From: Planomonospora sp. ID82291
Lineage (GTDB): Bacteria; Actinomycetota; Actinomycetes; Streptosporangiales; Streptosporangiaceae
NCBI RefSeq assembly: GCF_015711645.1
Contig: NZ_JABTEX010000003.1
Span: 372,001-436,000 of the forward strand
Direction: 5' to 3'
DNA: 64,000 nucleotides
The notes beneath the pieces were generated by a model. The model was not told where the DNA came from, ran no database searches, and saw nothing but the letters and a program-made list of their open reading frames with translations. Shown here piece after piece: positions 49,554 to 58,918 of the stretch (the stretch's first letter is position 1; the number at the start of each line of letters is the position of its first letter). Made by a program: the position numbers and the translations under genes.

Positions 49554-50504
49554 ATGCCCGGGAAAACAGATAATCAGCTGCGCAGGCCTCGTTTCTGGCT
49601 GCTCGTCGCCGGTTGCCTGGCCGTGCTCCTGGCCGGTGGAAGCGCGGTCGCGGCCCTGCCCCTCCCGGGTCCCCGCCCCTCTCCGGCCGCCCTGCCCGGA
49701 CCGGCCTCTCCCCCGCCGGGGGCTCCGGCGCCCCGGGCCGCGGCGGGGGCCGCCCCGCCGGTACCGACACCGACAGTGACAGTGACACCGACGATGGCAC
49801 CGGCACCGACGGTGACCGTCGCGCCGACGCCGGCAGTGACACCGACGATGGCACCGACGGTGATACCGACGGTGACGCCCACGATGGCCGTCACCCCCAC
49901 GCCCCCGCCCGAGCCCGCCCCCGAGGCGCAGCGGACCCGCCTGCTCGCCAACGGGCGGCGGCAGCCGGAGAAGGTCCGGGTGCCGAGGTCCGCGAGCGGT
50001 CGGTACGCGGTCGTGCCCGGAGAGGCCGCTCCCCCGGCCCGGCGCAAGGGGAAGGTCATCCGGTACGTCGTCGAGGTGGAGCGCGGGCTCCCGTTCGACC
50101 CCCGGGAGTTCGCCGATGAGGTGCACCGGACCCTCAACGACCCGCGGAGCTGGGGTTTCCGCTTCAAGCGGGTCTCCCGCGGACCGGTGCGGATCCGCGT
50201 CTCGCTGTCCAGCCCCGCCCTGACCGACCGCCGGTGCCTGCCGCTGCGCACCCAGGGCACGCTGTCCTGCTGGAACGGTGAACGGGCGGTCATCAACGCG
50301 GTCCGGTGGAACCAGGGCGTTCCGGGGTACCGCGGCGACGTCGCCTCCTACCGCGAGTACGTCGTCAACCACGAGGTCGGCCACGGACTGGGCCACGGCC
50401 ACGTGCCCTGCCCCGGACCGGGCAGGCGCGCCCCGGTCATGCTCCAGCAGACCAAGTCCCTGTACGGCTGCCGCCCCAACGCCTGGCCCTCCCCCAAGCG
50501 CTGA
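49554..50504 (+). CDS. DUF3152 secreted zinc-metalloprotease-like protein
   Basis: This 316-residue exported protein has a signal/anchor helix (about residues 13-33) and a long Pro/Thr/Val spacer with TPTVTVTPT repeats (about 65-120). A DUF3152 domain follows. The domain carries HEVGHGLGHGH (residues 273-283), a metzincin-like zinc site, with two cysteine pairs (RRCLPL/LSCWN and PCPGP/YGCRP) and a VMLQQTKSLYGC C-terminal segment. It is likely a cell-surface peptidase of unknown substrate. ATG 49554 is preferred to TTG 49545. Confidence 0.87.
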   Translation: MPGKTDNQLRRPRFWLLVAGCLAVLLAGGSAVAALPLPGPRPSPAALPGPASPPPGAPAPRAAAGAAPPVPTPTVTVTPTMAPAPTVTVAPTPAVTPTMAPTVIPTVTPTMAVTPTPPPEPAPEAQRTRLLANGRRQPEKVRVPRSASGRYAVVPGEAAPPARRKGKVIRYVVEVERGLPFDPREFADEVHRTLNDPRSWGFRFKRVSRGPVRIRVSLSSPALTDRRCLPLRTQGTLSCWNGERAVINAVRWNQGVPGYRGDVASYREYVVNHEVGHGLGHGHVPCPGPGRRAPVMLQQTKSLYGCRPNAWPSPKR

Positions 50505-50662
50505 CCCGCCCCGGCGGTCCCCCCGGAACGGCGCGGAGGGCGGCGGAGGGCGGCGGACGACCGCGGAGAGCCGGAAGAGGGGCGTCGCCGGTCGGCACAG
50601 AGTCCGGCAAGGCACGGCGTGCTTCCCCGTTCTCCGCGGATCGTCGGCTATACGGTGCTCGC

Positions 50663-51664
50663 GTGACTGCATTCCGTAACGATCTCCGTCGTATGACCGG
50701 TGTGCGGGGTCCCGCCGCGGCCCGCAGACTTCACGAGCTCGACGCGCTCCGCGGTTTCGCGCTGTGCGGGATCATGGTGGTCAACACCTGGCAGCACACC
50801 TGCGACCGGTTGGCGCACCCGGCGCGCAACTCCGTCGACTGGGTCATCGACGGGCTCTTCCAGGCCAAGTTCTTCCCGATCTTCTCGTTCCTGTTCGGGA
50901 TGAGCCTCGTGCTGTTCCTCCGCTCCGCCGAGGACCGGTCGGAGCACCCCCGCCTGGTGCTGCTGCGCAGGCTGGCCGTGCTGGCCTGCTTCGGCGCCGC
51001 GCACCGGCTGGTGAACCCGGACGAGGTGCTCCTGCCGTACGCGGGGTTCGGCGCGATGGTGCTGCTGCCCGCGTCGTTCCTGCCGGACCTGATGGTGCTG
51101 CTGGCCGGGGTCGGCGCCACCGTCTGGGGGGTCGGCCACGGCGGCGGCGGAGCCCTGGTCAGCGGGCTGTTCCTGCTGGGCATGGCCGCGATGGAGTTCC
51201 CGCTCTCCGAGCGCCTGCTGGCGCCCGCCTTCCTGGTCAGCACGGTGCTGGCGGGAGGGCTCGTCTACCTGTGGATCGCCTCCTCCACCGGCGGCCTCCT
51301 GCTCTTCCGGAGCGCCTACACCGCGAGCGGGGTGGCCTGCTCGGCGGCCTACGGCACCGGGTTGCTGCTGCTCCTGCGCACCCGCCTGCGCGACCTGCTG
51401 ATGCGGACCCTCACCCCGCTCGGCCGGATGGCCCTGACGAACTACCTGCTCAGCACGGTGGCCATCCTCGGCACGCTGCCGCTGCTGGTCGCCGATCCGA
51501 CCCGGCTGTCGGTGCCGGTGCTGGCGGTGGCGGTGCTGGCCGCCCAGGTCGCCTTCAGCCGGTGGTGGCTGGCGCGGTTCCGCTACGGCCCGGTGGAATG
51601 GGTGTGGCGGTGCATGACCTGGCTGGAGCGGGTCCCGAACCGCAGGTCGCCGACGCCCGCCTGA
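50663..51664 (+). CDS. DUF418-type membrane protein
   Basis: This 333-residue protein has about nine membrane helices. It has the N-terminal family motif LHELDALRGFALCGIMVVNTW and the C-terminal GRMALTNYLLSTV and FRYGPVEWVWR motifs that define DUF418 proteins. The motifs resemble those of membrane acyltransferases. The substrate is unknown. GTG 50663 is used; ATG 50693 is an alternative start. Confidence 0.85.
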   Translation: MTAFRNDLRRMTGVRGPAAARRLHELDALRGFALCGIMVVNTWQHTCDRLAHPARNSVDWVIDGLFQAKFFPIFSFLFGMSLVLFLRSAEDRSEHPRLVLLRRLAVLACFGAAHRLVNPDEVLLPYAGFGAMVLLPASFLPDLMVLLAGVGATVWGVGHGGGGALVSGLFLLGMAAMEFPLSERLLAPAFLVSTVLAGGLVYLWIASSTGGLLLFRSAYTASGVACSAAYGTGLLLLLRTRLRDLLMRTLTPLGRMALTNYLLSTVAILGTLPLLVADPTRLSVPVLAVAVLAAQVAFSRWWLARFRYGPVEWVWRCMTWLERVPNRRSPTPA

Positions 51665-51721
51665 GCGCCCGCCGCGGAAGGGGCGGCGACCTTCAAGTCT
51701 TCCGGCTCAGGAATTCACCCG

Positions 51722-53476
51722 ATGCAGACGATGCCGCGGCCGGAGCCGGGTACCCGATCCGACATGCGCTATCACGCCCTGGCCTGTGACTACGACGAGA
51801 CGCTGGCCGCCGAGGGCCGCGTCGACGACGGCACCGTGGCCGCCCTCGAACGTCTCGCCCGCTCCGGACGGCGGCTGATCATGGTGACCGGACGGGAGCT
51901 GGAGGACCTCCGGCGGGTCTTTTCCCGGCTGGACCTGTTCGACCGGGTCGTCGCCGAGAACGGGGCCGTGCTGTACCGCCCCGCCGACCAGACGGGCGCG
52001 CCCCTGGCGGAGGCCCCGCCGGCGCGCCTCGTCGAGCTCCTGCGCGAGCGGGGCGTGGAGCCGCTCGGCGTCGGCTCGGTGATCGTGTCCACCCGGGAGC
52101 CGCACGGCGACACCGTCCTGCACGCGATCCGGGAGCTCGGCCTGGAGATGCAGCTGATCTTCAACAAGGGCGCGGTCATGGTCCTGCCCTCGGGCGTCAA
52201 CAAGGCCAGCGGGCTGGCCGTCGCGCTGGCGGAGCTCGGCCTGTCGGCGCACAGCACGGTGGGGGTGGGCGACGCGGAGAACGACCACGCGTTCCTGGTC
52301 GCCTGCGAGTGCGCGGCGGCGGTGGCCAACGCGCTCCCCGCCGTCAAGGAGCGCTGCGACCTGGTGACCGCCGGGGAGCGCGGCGCCGGGGTGGCCGAGC
52401 TGGCCGGGCGGATCGTCGAGACCGACCTGTCGGAGGTGGACGTGGACCGGCACCACCTGCTGCTGGGCGCCGTCGAGGGCGGGGAGCTCCGGTTCTCCCC
52501 GTACGGCCTGCGGCTGCTGGTCGCCGGACCCTCGCACAGCGGCAAGTCCACCGTCACCGCCGCGCTGCTGGAGCGCATCGCCGAGGCCGGATACCAGTTC
52601 TGCCTGATCGATCCGGAGGGCGACTACATCGAGGGGATCGAGGGTGCGGTCGTGCTCGGCGACGGCCGCCGCGCGCCCACCGAGGACGAGATCCTCCAGG
52701 TGCTGCAGGAGCCCGGGGAGAGCGTGGTGGTCAACCTGCTGGGGATGTCCATCGACGACCGGCCGGGCTTCTTCGAGGCGTTCCTGCCCCGCCTGGCCGC
52801 GCTCCGGGCCCGCCACGGGCACCCGCACTGGCTGGTGGTCGACGAGGCCCACCACCTGATGCCCGACGGGTTCGGCCTGGAGTCGGTGGGCCTGCTGCGG
52901 GAGGCGGGCGCGCTGCTGCTGGTCACCGTGCATCCGGCGGCGGTCAGCGGACCGGTCCTGCAGGCCCTGAACGCGATCGCCGCGGTGGGCGAGTCCCCCG
53001 GCGACGCGCTCGGCACCTTCGCCGCCGCCACCGGTCAGATCCTGCCGCCGGAGGACCTCCCCGACCTGCCGACGGGGCACCTGCTGCTCTGGCAGCCGCC
53101 GGCCGCTCCGCTGCGGGTGGAGCTGACCCCGCCCCGGCGGGAGCGCCAGCGGCACCGTCGCAAGTACGCGATCGGGGACCTCGGGGAGGCCAAGAGCTTC
53201 TACTTCCGGGGTCCGCACGGGGCGCTGAACCTGCGCGCCGAGAACCTCGCCGTGTTCTGCCGGCTGGCCGACGGCGTCGACGACGACACCTGGAACCACC
53301 ACCTGCGCCGGGGCGACTACTCGCGGTGGATCGCCGAGCAGGTCAAGGACGAGGAGCTGGCGGCGGAGGTGGCCCGGGTCGAGCGGGAGCCCGGCGACTC
53401 CGCGGCCGAGGCCAGGCGGCGCGTGCGGGAGCTCGTCGAGGACCGCTACACCGCCGCCGCCACCGGCCCCGGCTGA
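51722..53476 (+). CDS. HAD phosphatase fused to a HerA-like P-loop ATPase
   Basis: This 584-residue two-domain protein has a HAD hydrolase (IIB/Cof-like) at residues 16-235, with nucleophile motif DYDET (Asp23/Asp25), VTGRE, a distal Lys region and GVGDAENDHAFL. The second domain (about 255-480) is a HerA/DUF87-like ATPase with Walker A GPSHSGKST (269-277) and Walker B VVDEAHHL (Asp374-Glu375). A basic C-terminus follows. The family role is unknown; the HAD substrate could be a sugar phosphate or phosphorylated protein, and the ATPase could move DNA or protein. It is a single gene, convergent with the methyltransferase-like gene. A start at ATG 51764 is also possible. Confidence 0.8.
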   Translation: MQTMPRPEPGTRSDMRYHALACDYDETLAAEGRVDDGTVAALERLARSGRRLIMVTGRELEDLRRVFSRLDLFDRVVAENGAVLYRPADQTGAPLAEAPPARLVELLRERGVEPLGVGSVIVSTREPHGDTVLHAIRELGLEMQLIFNKGAVMVLPSGVNKASGLAVALAELGLSAHSTVGVGDAENDHAFLVACECAAAVANALPAVKERCDLVTAGERGAGVAELAGRIVETDLSEVDVDRHHLLLGAVEGGELRFSPYGLRLLVAGPSHSGKSTVTAALLERIAEAGYQFCLIDPEGDYIEGIEGAVVLGDGRRAPTEDEILQVLQEPGESVVVNLLGMSIDDRPGFFEAFLPRLAALRARHGHPHWLVVDEAHHLMPDGFGLESVGLLREAGALLLVTVHPAAVSGPVLQALNAIAAVGESPGDALGTFAAATGQILPPEDLPDLPTGHLLLWQPPAAPLRVELTPPRRERQRHRRKYAIGDLGEAKSFYFRGPHGALNLRAENLAVFCRLADGVDDDTWNHHLRRGDYSRWIAEQVKDEELAAEVARVEREPGDSAAEARRRVRELVEDRYTAAATGPG

Positions 53477-53513
53477 ACCCGCCCGGTCCACCGGCCCCGG
53501 CTGAACCCGCCCG
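53460..53513. repeat. 26-base direct repeat spanning the HAD-ATPase stop codon
   Basis: Two exact copies (53460-53485 and 53488-53513) include the last codons and TGA of the HAD-ATPase gene. The second copy is a silent tandem duplication just beyond it, next to the convergent methyltransferase gene. Confidence 0.8.
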
Positions 53514-53520
53514 ATCGCGG

Positions 53521-55428
53521 TCAGCCGCGCGGGACCGGCCGCAGGTCGCCGTCGACCAGGCCGTCCAGGACGAGCTCGCGGAGCAGGCCGCCCGCCTCGC
53601 CGGCGCGGCGGAGCGCGTCGGTGAAGAGGTCCAGCTCGCGGAAGACCTGCCCGTAGCGCCGCTGCTCGGCGAGGGGCAGCCGGGGCAGCCGCAGCCGCCG
53701 CGCGTCCGGGCGGGAGGCGGACGCCGCGGAGCCGGACGCGCGGCCGGCCGAGGCCCGCAGGAACCCGGCGACGAAGTGGGGGTCGAAGGAGCCGGGGTCC
53801 GGCCGGATGAGCAGCAGCTGAGGGCCGAGCGCGGTCTCCTCCTCGACCACCGCGGCGGTCGGCGTGCGTCCCGCGACGGAGACGACGACGTCGCCGGGCC
53901 CGGCGACCACCAGGTCGGGCCCGTCCGTCCCCCGGCCCGTGGCGGACCGCCCCGCGAGCAGGTCCTCGGCGGTCAGCAGCGCCAGCTCGCCGTGCCCGGT
54001 CTCCATCCGCCCCGGCGTCTGGACCATGCGCAGGGCGCCCGTCCTGGCCAGTTCCCCCAGCGGGACCGCCGCCAGCGGGCTGTGCGGCGTCTCGGTGACC
54101 GGGGGGAGCAGACGGGTCAGCTCGGCGACCGCCGCCAGCAGCTCGCCCGCGGTCGCGCCGACGCCGCCGGCGACGGCGGGGCGGCGGGCCAGGTGGCGGG
54201 CCGGGGTGAGGTCGACGTCCTCGTCGAGCAGGTCGATGACCGGGACGGCGCGGCTGCCGGCCGTCTCGCGCCGCGGGTCCTCCACGAAGGACCGCCAGGC
54301 CGGCACCGCCGCGTCCCGCGACTCCGTGGCGTCGATCATGAGCACGTGCGTCGGGACCGGGTCGCCGTCGTCCGGCCGGCGCAGCAGCCACAGGTGGGGC
54401 GGCATCGCGGACTGGGGGGCCGACCCCGGCGGCAGGGCCACGACCGCGCGCAGCGCGCCCGTCCGGATGAACCGGGAGCGGATCCGGCGGCCGGATCTGC
54501 GGTTCGCCGCGGCGGGCGGCATCAGGACGATGACCTGCCCGCCCGGCCGGGCGTGGGCCAGGCAGTGCTGGACCCAGGCCAGCTCGGACTCCCCGCGCGG
54601 GGGCAGGCCGTACTGCCAGCGCGGGTCGCCCGCCAGTTCCTCGTAACCCCAGCCGCGCTCGCTGAACGGGGGGCTGCACAGCACGGCGTCGGCCTGCAGC
54701 CGCGGGAAGGCGTCGCCGGTCAGGGCGTCGCCCCGCCGGATGTCGGCGGTGATGCCGCGCACCGCCAGCCGGGCGCCCGCCAGCCGGGCCGCGTCGCCGT
54801 CGCGTTCCTGCCCCACCGCCCGGACGGCGCCGGGGTCGCCGGCGGCGATCAGGAGTCCCCCGTGGCCGCACGACGGATCGAACACCTCGGCGGCCCGGGG
54901 CTCGACGAACGCCGCCATGAGGCCGGCGACCTCCGGGGAGACCGCCTGGACGCGGCGCGCGTGGGCCTGGGCGTAGCGGGTGTAGAGGAACTCCACGGTC
55001 TCCTCGGGCCCGCGGACCTCGGCGAGCGCGGCGGCGGCGCGGATCAGCGGGACGTCCTCGTCGCCCACGACCAGGTCGGGCAGCGCGTCGGCGACCTCGG
55101 CGTCCCCGGCCTCCAGGAGCGTCCTGAGCCTGCGGTGGGCGACGGCCGCCGCGAGCCGGCTGACCAGCGAGAGCAGCCGCAGGTCGTCGGCCGAGTTGCG
55201 CACCTGCTGCCAGAGCAGCTCGTCCTCGGGGAGCTCCTCCAGCTTGCCCTGCGCCCGCAGCCAGGCCTCGACCTCCGCCAGGGAGAACAGCGGGCTGGAG
55301 GCGGTGCCGCCGACCGGCCCGGGGAAGTCCCCGAAACGGCGGCGCCAGTTGCTCACCGCGGCCCGGCCGACCCCCGCGAGCCTGGCGATGTCCCCCGAGG
55401 TCACCGTCGGACCGTCCTGCGTGGCCAC
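53521..55428 (-). CDS. HTH-DNA methyltransferase-like protein with HsdS-like C-terminus
   Basis: This 635-residue protein has an N-terminal helix-turn-helix (SGDIARLAGVGRAAVSNWRRRF) and a helical linker. A gamma-class N6-adenine methyltransferase core follows, with motif I VFDPSCGHGGLL and motif IV SPPF at 252-255. The C-terminal domain resembles a type I HsdS target-recognition half (GDVVVSVAGRTPTAAVVEEE, then FDPHFVAGFLRAS). Motif IV is normally (N/D)PP(Y/F); Ser here may weaken catalysis. No restriction or second specificity gene is adjacent. It is a close paralog of the protein at 59799-62282. Role in DNA marking, phage defence or regulation is open. Confidence 0.78.
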   Translation of the reverse strand: MATQDGPTVTSGDIARLAGVGRAAVSNWRRRFGDFPGPVGGTASSPLFSLAEVEAWLRAQGKLEELPEDELLWQQVRNSADDLRLLSLVSRLAAAVAHRRLRTLLEAGDAEVADALPDLVVGDEDVPLIRAAAALAEVRGPEETVEFLYTRYAQAHARRVQAVSPEVAGLMAAFVEPRAAEVFDPSCGHGGLLIAAGDPGAVRAVGQERDGDAARLAGARLAVRGITADIRRGDALTGDAFPRLQADAVLCSPPFSERGWGYEELAGDPRWQYGLPPRGESELAWVQHCLAHARPGGQVIVLMPPAAANRRSGRRIRSRFIRTGALRAVVALPPGSAPQSAMPPHLWLLRRPDDGDPVPTHVLMIDATESRDAAVPAWRSFVEDPRRETAGSRAVPVIDLLDEDVDLTPARHLARRPAVAGGVGATAGELLAAVAELTRLLPPVTETPHSPLAAVPLGELARTGALRMVQTPGRMETGHGELALLTAEDLLAGRSATGRGTDGPDLVVAGPGDVVVSVAGRTPTAAVVEEETALGPQLLLIRPDPGSFDPHFVAGFLRASAGRASGSAASASRPDARRLRLPRLPLAEQRRYGQVFRELDLFTDALRRAGEAGGLLRELVLDGLVDGDLRPVPRG

Positions 55429-55633
55429 TTCCCACCTCCCGCTGGGTCACCCGTCTCCCGGACCGGCGGCGCCCTGCGGTGCCGCCGGCGTCCCGGCCGG
55501 CGGAGACGGCCGGGCCCGCGGTCGCGCGCGCTTTCCGGTCCGCCCCACCTCCGGAATGTACCGGTCCAGAATCACCCATGTTGCGGCATGAGGTACGGAA
55601 TTCCGCCATTTCTTACCCGGCAGACCTCTCCGG

Positions 55634-56605
55634 CTATTTGATCGAACCCGCGGTCAGGCCCCCGACGACCTTCCGTTCGATGAGCGCGAACAGGATGATC
55701 ACCGGGATGGTGGCGATCACCGAGCCCGCGAACAGGTTCTGCCAGTCCACCTGGTACTGCCCGATGAAGGAGTTCAGCGCCACGGTCAGGGGCTGGCCGG
55801 ACGGGGTCGTGGTGAGCGTCAGGGCCACGACGAACTCGTTCCAGGCCGCGATGAAGGTGAAGATCAGCGCGGTCACCACGCCGGGCATCGCCAGCGGGAG
55901 CGTGACCCGGAACAGCGCGCCGAACCGGCCGTTGCCGTCGATGAAGGCGGCCTCCTCCAGCTCGCGCGGGATGGAGGAGAAGTAGGCGTTGAGGATCCAC
56001 ACCGCGAACGCCAGGTTGAAGCCCCCGTTGACGAGGATCAGCGACCAGACCGTGTCCACCAGCCCGAGCTGGAAGAACTCGCGGTAGATGCCGACCAGCA
56101 TGGCGGTGGGCTGGAACATCTGCGTGATCAGCACCAGGACCAGGAACGCCGTCCGGCCCCGGAACGCGTGCCGGGCCGTGTAGTACGCGGCGGGCAGCGC
56201 CACCAGCAGCACCAGGACGGTCGACCCCGCCGCCACCTGCAGGGTCACGCCCAGGTTCTGCGCCAGCCCGCCCGTCCAGAAGTTCGTGAAGTTCGACCAG
56301 GCGAACGTCGTCGGCAGGAAGGTCGCCTGGCGCAGTTCCTCCTGCGGCCGGAGCGCGGTGAGGATCATCACCAGGTAGGGGAAGACGAAGACGAACGCGA
56401 CGAGGTAGGCGCTCGCCGCGACGATCACGGTCGTGACCGACGGGAGAGCGCGCACCCGCGCGGGGCCCGGACCCGCCGCCGGCCGCCGTCGCGCCGGGGC
56501 GGCGGGGGTGGCCGGGGCGCTCCCGGCGACGGTCACGGGAGCTCCTCCGCCGGTCTCGCCCTCCGGAGGGCGGCGCTCGTCGACGACCTCGCGGTGTTCG
56601 GTCAT
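55634..56605 (-). CDS. Carbohydrate ABC transporter permease (MalG/UgpE type)
   Basis: This 323-residue permease has six membrane helices and the EAA loop (EEAAFIDGNGRFGALFRVTLPLAMPG) for contact with the ATPase. A Pro/Ala-rich cytoplasmic N-terminal extension of about 60 residues is unusual for the family. Its ATG overlaps the stop of the other permease (ATGA), giving coupled synthesis. The ATP-binding subunit is not encoded here, so a shared MsiK-type ATPase is expected, as is usual in actinomycetes. Confidence 0.93.
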   Translation of the reverse strand: MTEHREVVDERRPPEGETGGGAPVTVAGSAPATPAAPARRRPAAGPGPARVRALPSVTTVIVAASAYLVAFVFVFPYLVMILTALRPQEELRQATFLPTTFAWSNFTNFWTGGLAQNLGVTLQVAAGSTVLVLLVALPAAYYTARHAFRGRTAFLVLVLITQMFQPTAMLVGIYREFFQLGLVDTVWSLILVNGGFNLAFAVWILNAYFSSIPRELEEAAFIDGNGRFGALFRVTLPLAMPGVVTALIFTFIAAWNEFVVALTLTTTPSGQPLTVALNSFIGQYQVDWQNLFAGSVIATIPVIILFALIERKVVGGLTAGSIK

Positions 56606-57507
56606 GAGACCTCCGCCCTCCACTTGCTGACCCTGAGGAAGACGATCGTCAGCACGATCACCATTCCGAAGTTGACGACGGACATGGCCGCCGACTCGCC
56701 GATGTCGGAGCCCTTGAGGATGTACATGAAGACGGTCGAGGTCGCGGTGGAGTAACCGGGCTGACCGTGGGTCATGGCCCAGATGATCGGGAAGCTGTTG
56801 AAGACGTTCATCACGTTGATGAGCGTCGCCACGACCAGGGCGGGCCGCAGCAGCGGCAGCGTGACCGACCAGTAGGTGCGGAGCCGGGAGGCGCCGTCCA
56901 TCCTCGCGGCCTCGTAGACGTCGGGGGGGATCGCCGACAGCCCCGCGAGCAGCGCGTAGGTGGTGAACGGCAGGGAGACGAAGACCGCGACGAAGACGAG
57001 CCACGGCATCGCGGTCGCCGCGTTGCCGAGCGGGTCGGCGTCGGCGCCGCCGAGCGCGTCCAGCAGGCCGAGGTGCCGCCGGATCATGTTGATCAGCCCG
57101 ACCTCGGGGTCGAGCATCCACTTGAAGATGATCGACGTCATCAGGACCGAGGCCGCCCACGGCGCGATCAGCGCCCAGCGGGCGAACCGGCGGCCCGGGA
57201 AGCGCTGGTCGAACAGCTGCGCCAGCCCCAGGGAGAGCGTCACGGTGAGACCCACCACGGCGACCACCCACAGCAGGCTCCTGGCCATCACCCCGCCGAA
57301 GTCGGGCTCGGCGAACAGCTTGGTGTAGTTGTCGAACCCGTTCGAGCCCTGGACCACACCGAACCGGCTGATCTTCAAAAACGACGACTGGACCATCACC
57401 ACGACCGGCCAGACGACGACGACGGCGATCAGGGCCACCGCCGGGCCGATCCAGGCCAGCGGGGCCAGCGCGCGCACCACCCTGCCCGGGGTGAATGTCT
57501 GCTGCAT
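56602..57507 (-). CDS. Carbohydrate ABC transporter permease (MalF/UgpA type)
   Basis: This 301-residue permease has six membrane helices and a conserved cytoplasmic loop (PPDVYEAARMDGASRLRTYWSVTLPLLRPA). It pairs with the downstream permease to form the membrane channel. A large hairpin separates it from the binding-protein gene upstream. Expression of the permeases relative to the binding protein is probably set by that element. Confidence 0.93.
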   Translation of the reverse strand: MQQTFTPGRVVRALAPLAWIGPAVALIAVVVVWPVVVMVQSSFLKISRFGVVQGSNGFDNYTKLFAEPDFGGVMARSLLWVVAVVGLTVTLSLGLAQLFDQRFPGRRFARWALIAPWAASVLMTSIIFKWMLDPEVGLINMIRRHLGLLDALGGADADPLGNAATAMPWLVFVAVFVSLPFTTYALLAGLSAIPPDVYEAARMDGASRLRTYWSVTLPLLRPALVVATLINVMNVFNSFPIIWAMTHGQPGYSTATSTVFMYILKGSDIGESAAMSVVNFGMVIVLTIVFLRVSKWRAEVS

Positions 57508-57530
57508 GCGTCCTGCTTTCGAACGTGGCG

Positions 57531-57573
57531 CCGGATGCGGCGGGCGCGCCGGGAGAGCGCCCGCCGCATCCGG
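57531..57573 (-). promoter_or_regulatory. 17-bp intercistronic hairpin between binding protein and permease genes
   Basis: CCGGATGCGGCGGGCGC and its perfect complement close a 9-base loop, 35 bases after the binding-protein stop and 24 before the permease start. This is a malE-malF-like element that could protect the upstream message from 3' decay or partly terminate transcription, making binding protein in excess. Confidence 0.75.
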
Positions 57574-57607
57574 TCACCGGTGATCGGAGTCGGGATCCCG
57601 CGAGGGG

Positions 57608-58870
57608 CTAGTTCGCGGTGGCGGTCTTCTGGATCGCCCCGAGGACCGCCTTCGGGTCCCCGTCGATCGCGCTGCCGATGGTCTGCTTGATCTGGGTGTT
57701 CACCTCGGACCACTTCGGGTCCTGGAAGGGGTAGAAGGTCGCGTTGGGCAGCGCGTCCAGGAACGGCTTGAGCTTCTCGTCCGACGACAGCTTCTCGATG
57801 CCGGACTTGGTCACCGGGAGCAGCTTGTAGGTGTCGCTGATCTTCTGGGCCGCGGTGCCGCCGTAGAAGAAGTCGAAGAACTTCTTGATCTCCTCCTTGC
57901 GGCCGTTCTTGTTGAAGGCCATGATCCAGTCCTCGACGCCGAGCGTGGTGTCGAGCGGGCCGGTCTTGCCCGCGATGGGGGCGACGCCGAAGTCGGTCAG
58001 GCCGCCCTTCTCGAAGATCGGGATCGACATGGGGCCGCCGTTGACCATGCCGACCTTGCCCGCGGCGAAGTCGGCCCAGACGTCCTTGCGGTTCTTGGTG
58101 CCGGGGTTGGGGGTGGTCAGGCCCGCCTTGACCAGGCCCTGGAGGTACCGGAAGGCCTCGACGTTGGCCGGGGAGTCGATCGCCCAGGCGCCGGAGGCAT
58201 CCTTGTAGCCGCCGCCGTTGCCCATGAACCACAGGAACGACTCGGCCTGCGCCTCCTCGTTGCCCAGCGGCAGGCCGAACGGCTGGGAGACGCCGGAGGC
58301 CTTCAGCTTCTCGGCGGCGGCCTTGAGCTCGTCCCAGGTCGTGGGGGCCTCGGCGACGCCGGCCTTGGCGAACAGGGCCTTGTTGTAGAACAGGGCGCGG
58401 GCGGAGGAGACGAACGGGATGCCGTAGCCGACGCCCTCGACCTTGCCGAAGTCGGCGAACTTCTCCAGCAGGTCGGCGGAGGTGTTCGGCGAGAGGACCT
58501 CGTCGGTCCTGTAGAGCAGCCCGTCCTTGACGAAGCCCGAGTAGTCGCCGGTCTGCAGGATGTCGGGCACCTGGCCGTTCTGGACCATGGTGGCGACCTG
58601 CTTGTCGATGTCGTTCCAGTTGATCACCTGGACGTCGACCCTGATGCCGGGGTTGGCCGCCTGGAACTCGTCGACGACGCCCCTCCAGAACTTCTCACCG
58701 CTGTTCTCGGCGGTGGGTCCGTCGCCGTAGTCGGCGGCGACCAGCTTCAGCGTCACCGCGCCGCCGGCGGCGCCGCCCCCGCCTCCGGCGGGGTCCTCGG
58801 AGCCGCAGGCGGTCATTACCAGTGCGGCGGCCAGGCCGAGCGTGACCGCTCCAACGAGCCTCTTGTTCAC
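57608..58870 (-). CDS. Carbohydrate ABC transporter substrate-binding lipoprotein
   Basis: This 420-residue lipoprotein has a signal peptide ending in the lipobox VMTAC with Cys22 as the lipid-modified residue. A Gly-rich tether precedes a family-1 sugar-binding fold (VDEFQAANPGIRVDVQVINW, then DILQTGDYSGF, ALFYNKALFAKAGV and PTTWDELKAAAEKL). It delivers an oligo- or monosaccharide to the coupled permeases. The sugar cannot be named, although operator similarity to DasR sites points to amino sugars. GTG 58870 has an AAGGTGGTAAG ribosome region. Confidence 0.92.
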   Translation of the reverse strand: MNKRLVGAVTLGLAAALVMTACGSEDPAGGGGGAAGGAVTLKLVAADYGDGPTAENSGEKFWRGVVDEFQAANPGIRVDVQVINWNDIDKQVATMVQNGQVPDILQTGDYSGFVKDGLLYRTDEVLSPNTSADLLEKFADFGKVEGVGYGIPFVSSARALFYNKALFAKAGVAEAPTTWDELKAAAEKLKASGVSQPFGLPLGNEEAQAESFLWFMGNGGGYKDASGAWAIDSPANVEAFRYLQGLVKAGLTTPNPGTKNRKDVWADFAAGKVGMVNGGPMSIPIFEKGGLTDFGVAPIAGKTGPLDTTLGVEDWIMAFNKNGRKEEIKKFFDFFYGGTAAQKISDTYKLLPVTKSGIEKLSSDEKLKPFLDALPNATFYPFQDPKWSEVNTQIKQTIGSAIDGDPKAVLGAIQKTATAN

Positions 58871-58903
58871 GTGCTTACCACCTTGGTCGTCGTACGGCCC
58901 GTG

Positions 58904-58918
58904 CCGGTCCGTACCAGT
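58904..58918 (-). promoter_or_regulatory. GntR/DasR-like operator 1
   Basis: CCGGTCCGTACCAGT is a near-palindrome with core GGTCCGTACC, 34 bases before the binding-protein start codon. It is one of three copies in 200 bases. Confidence 0.6.

Noticed and set aside
53521-55428. A complete type I restriction-modification system
   Set aside because: No HsdR helicase-nuclease gene is present on either side. The methyltransferase and specificity-like parts are in one chain.
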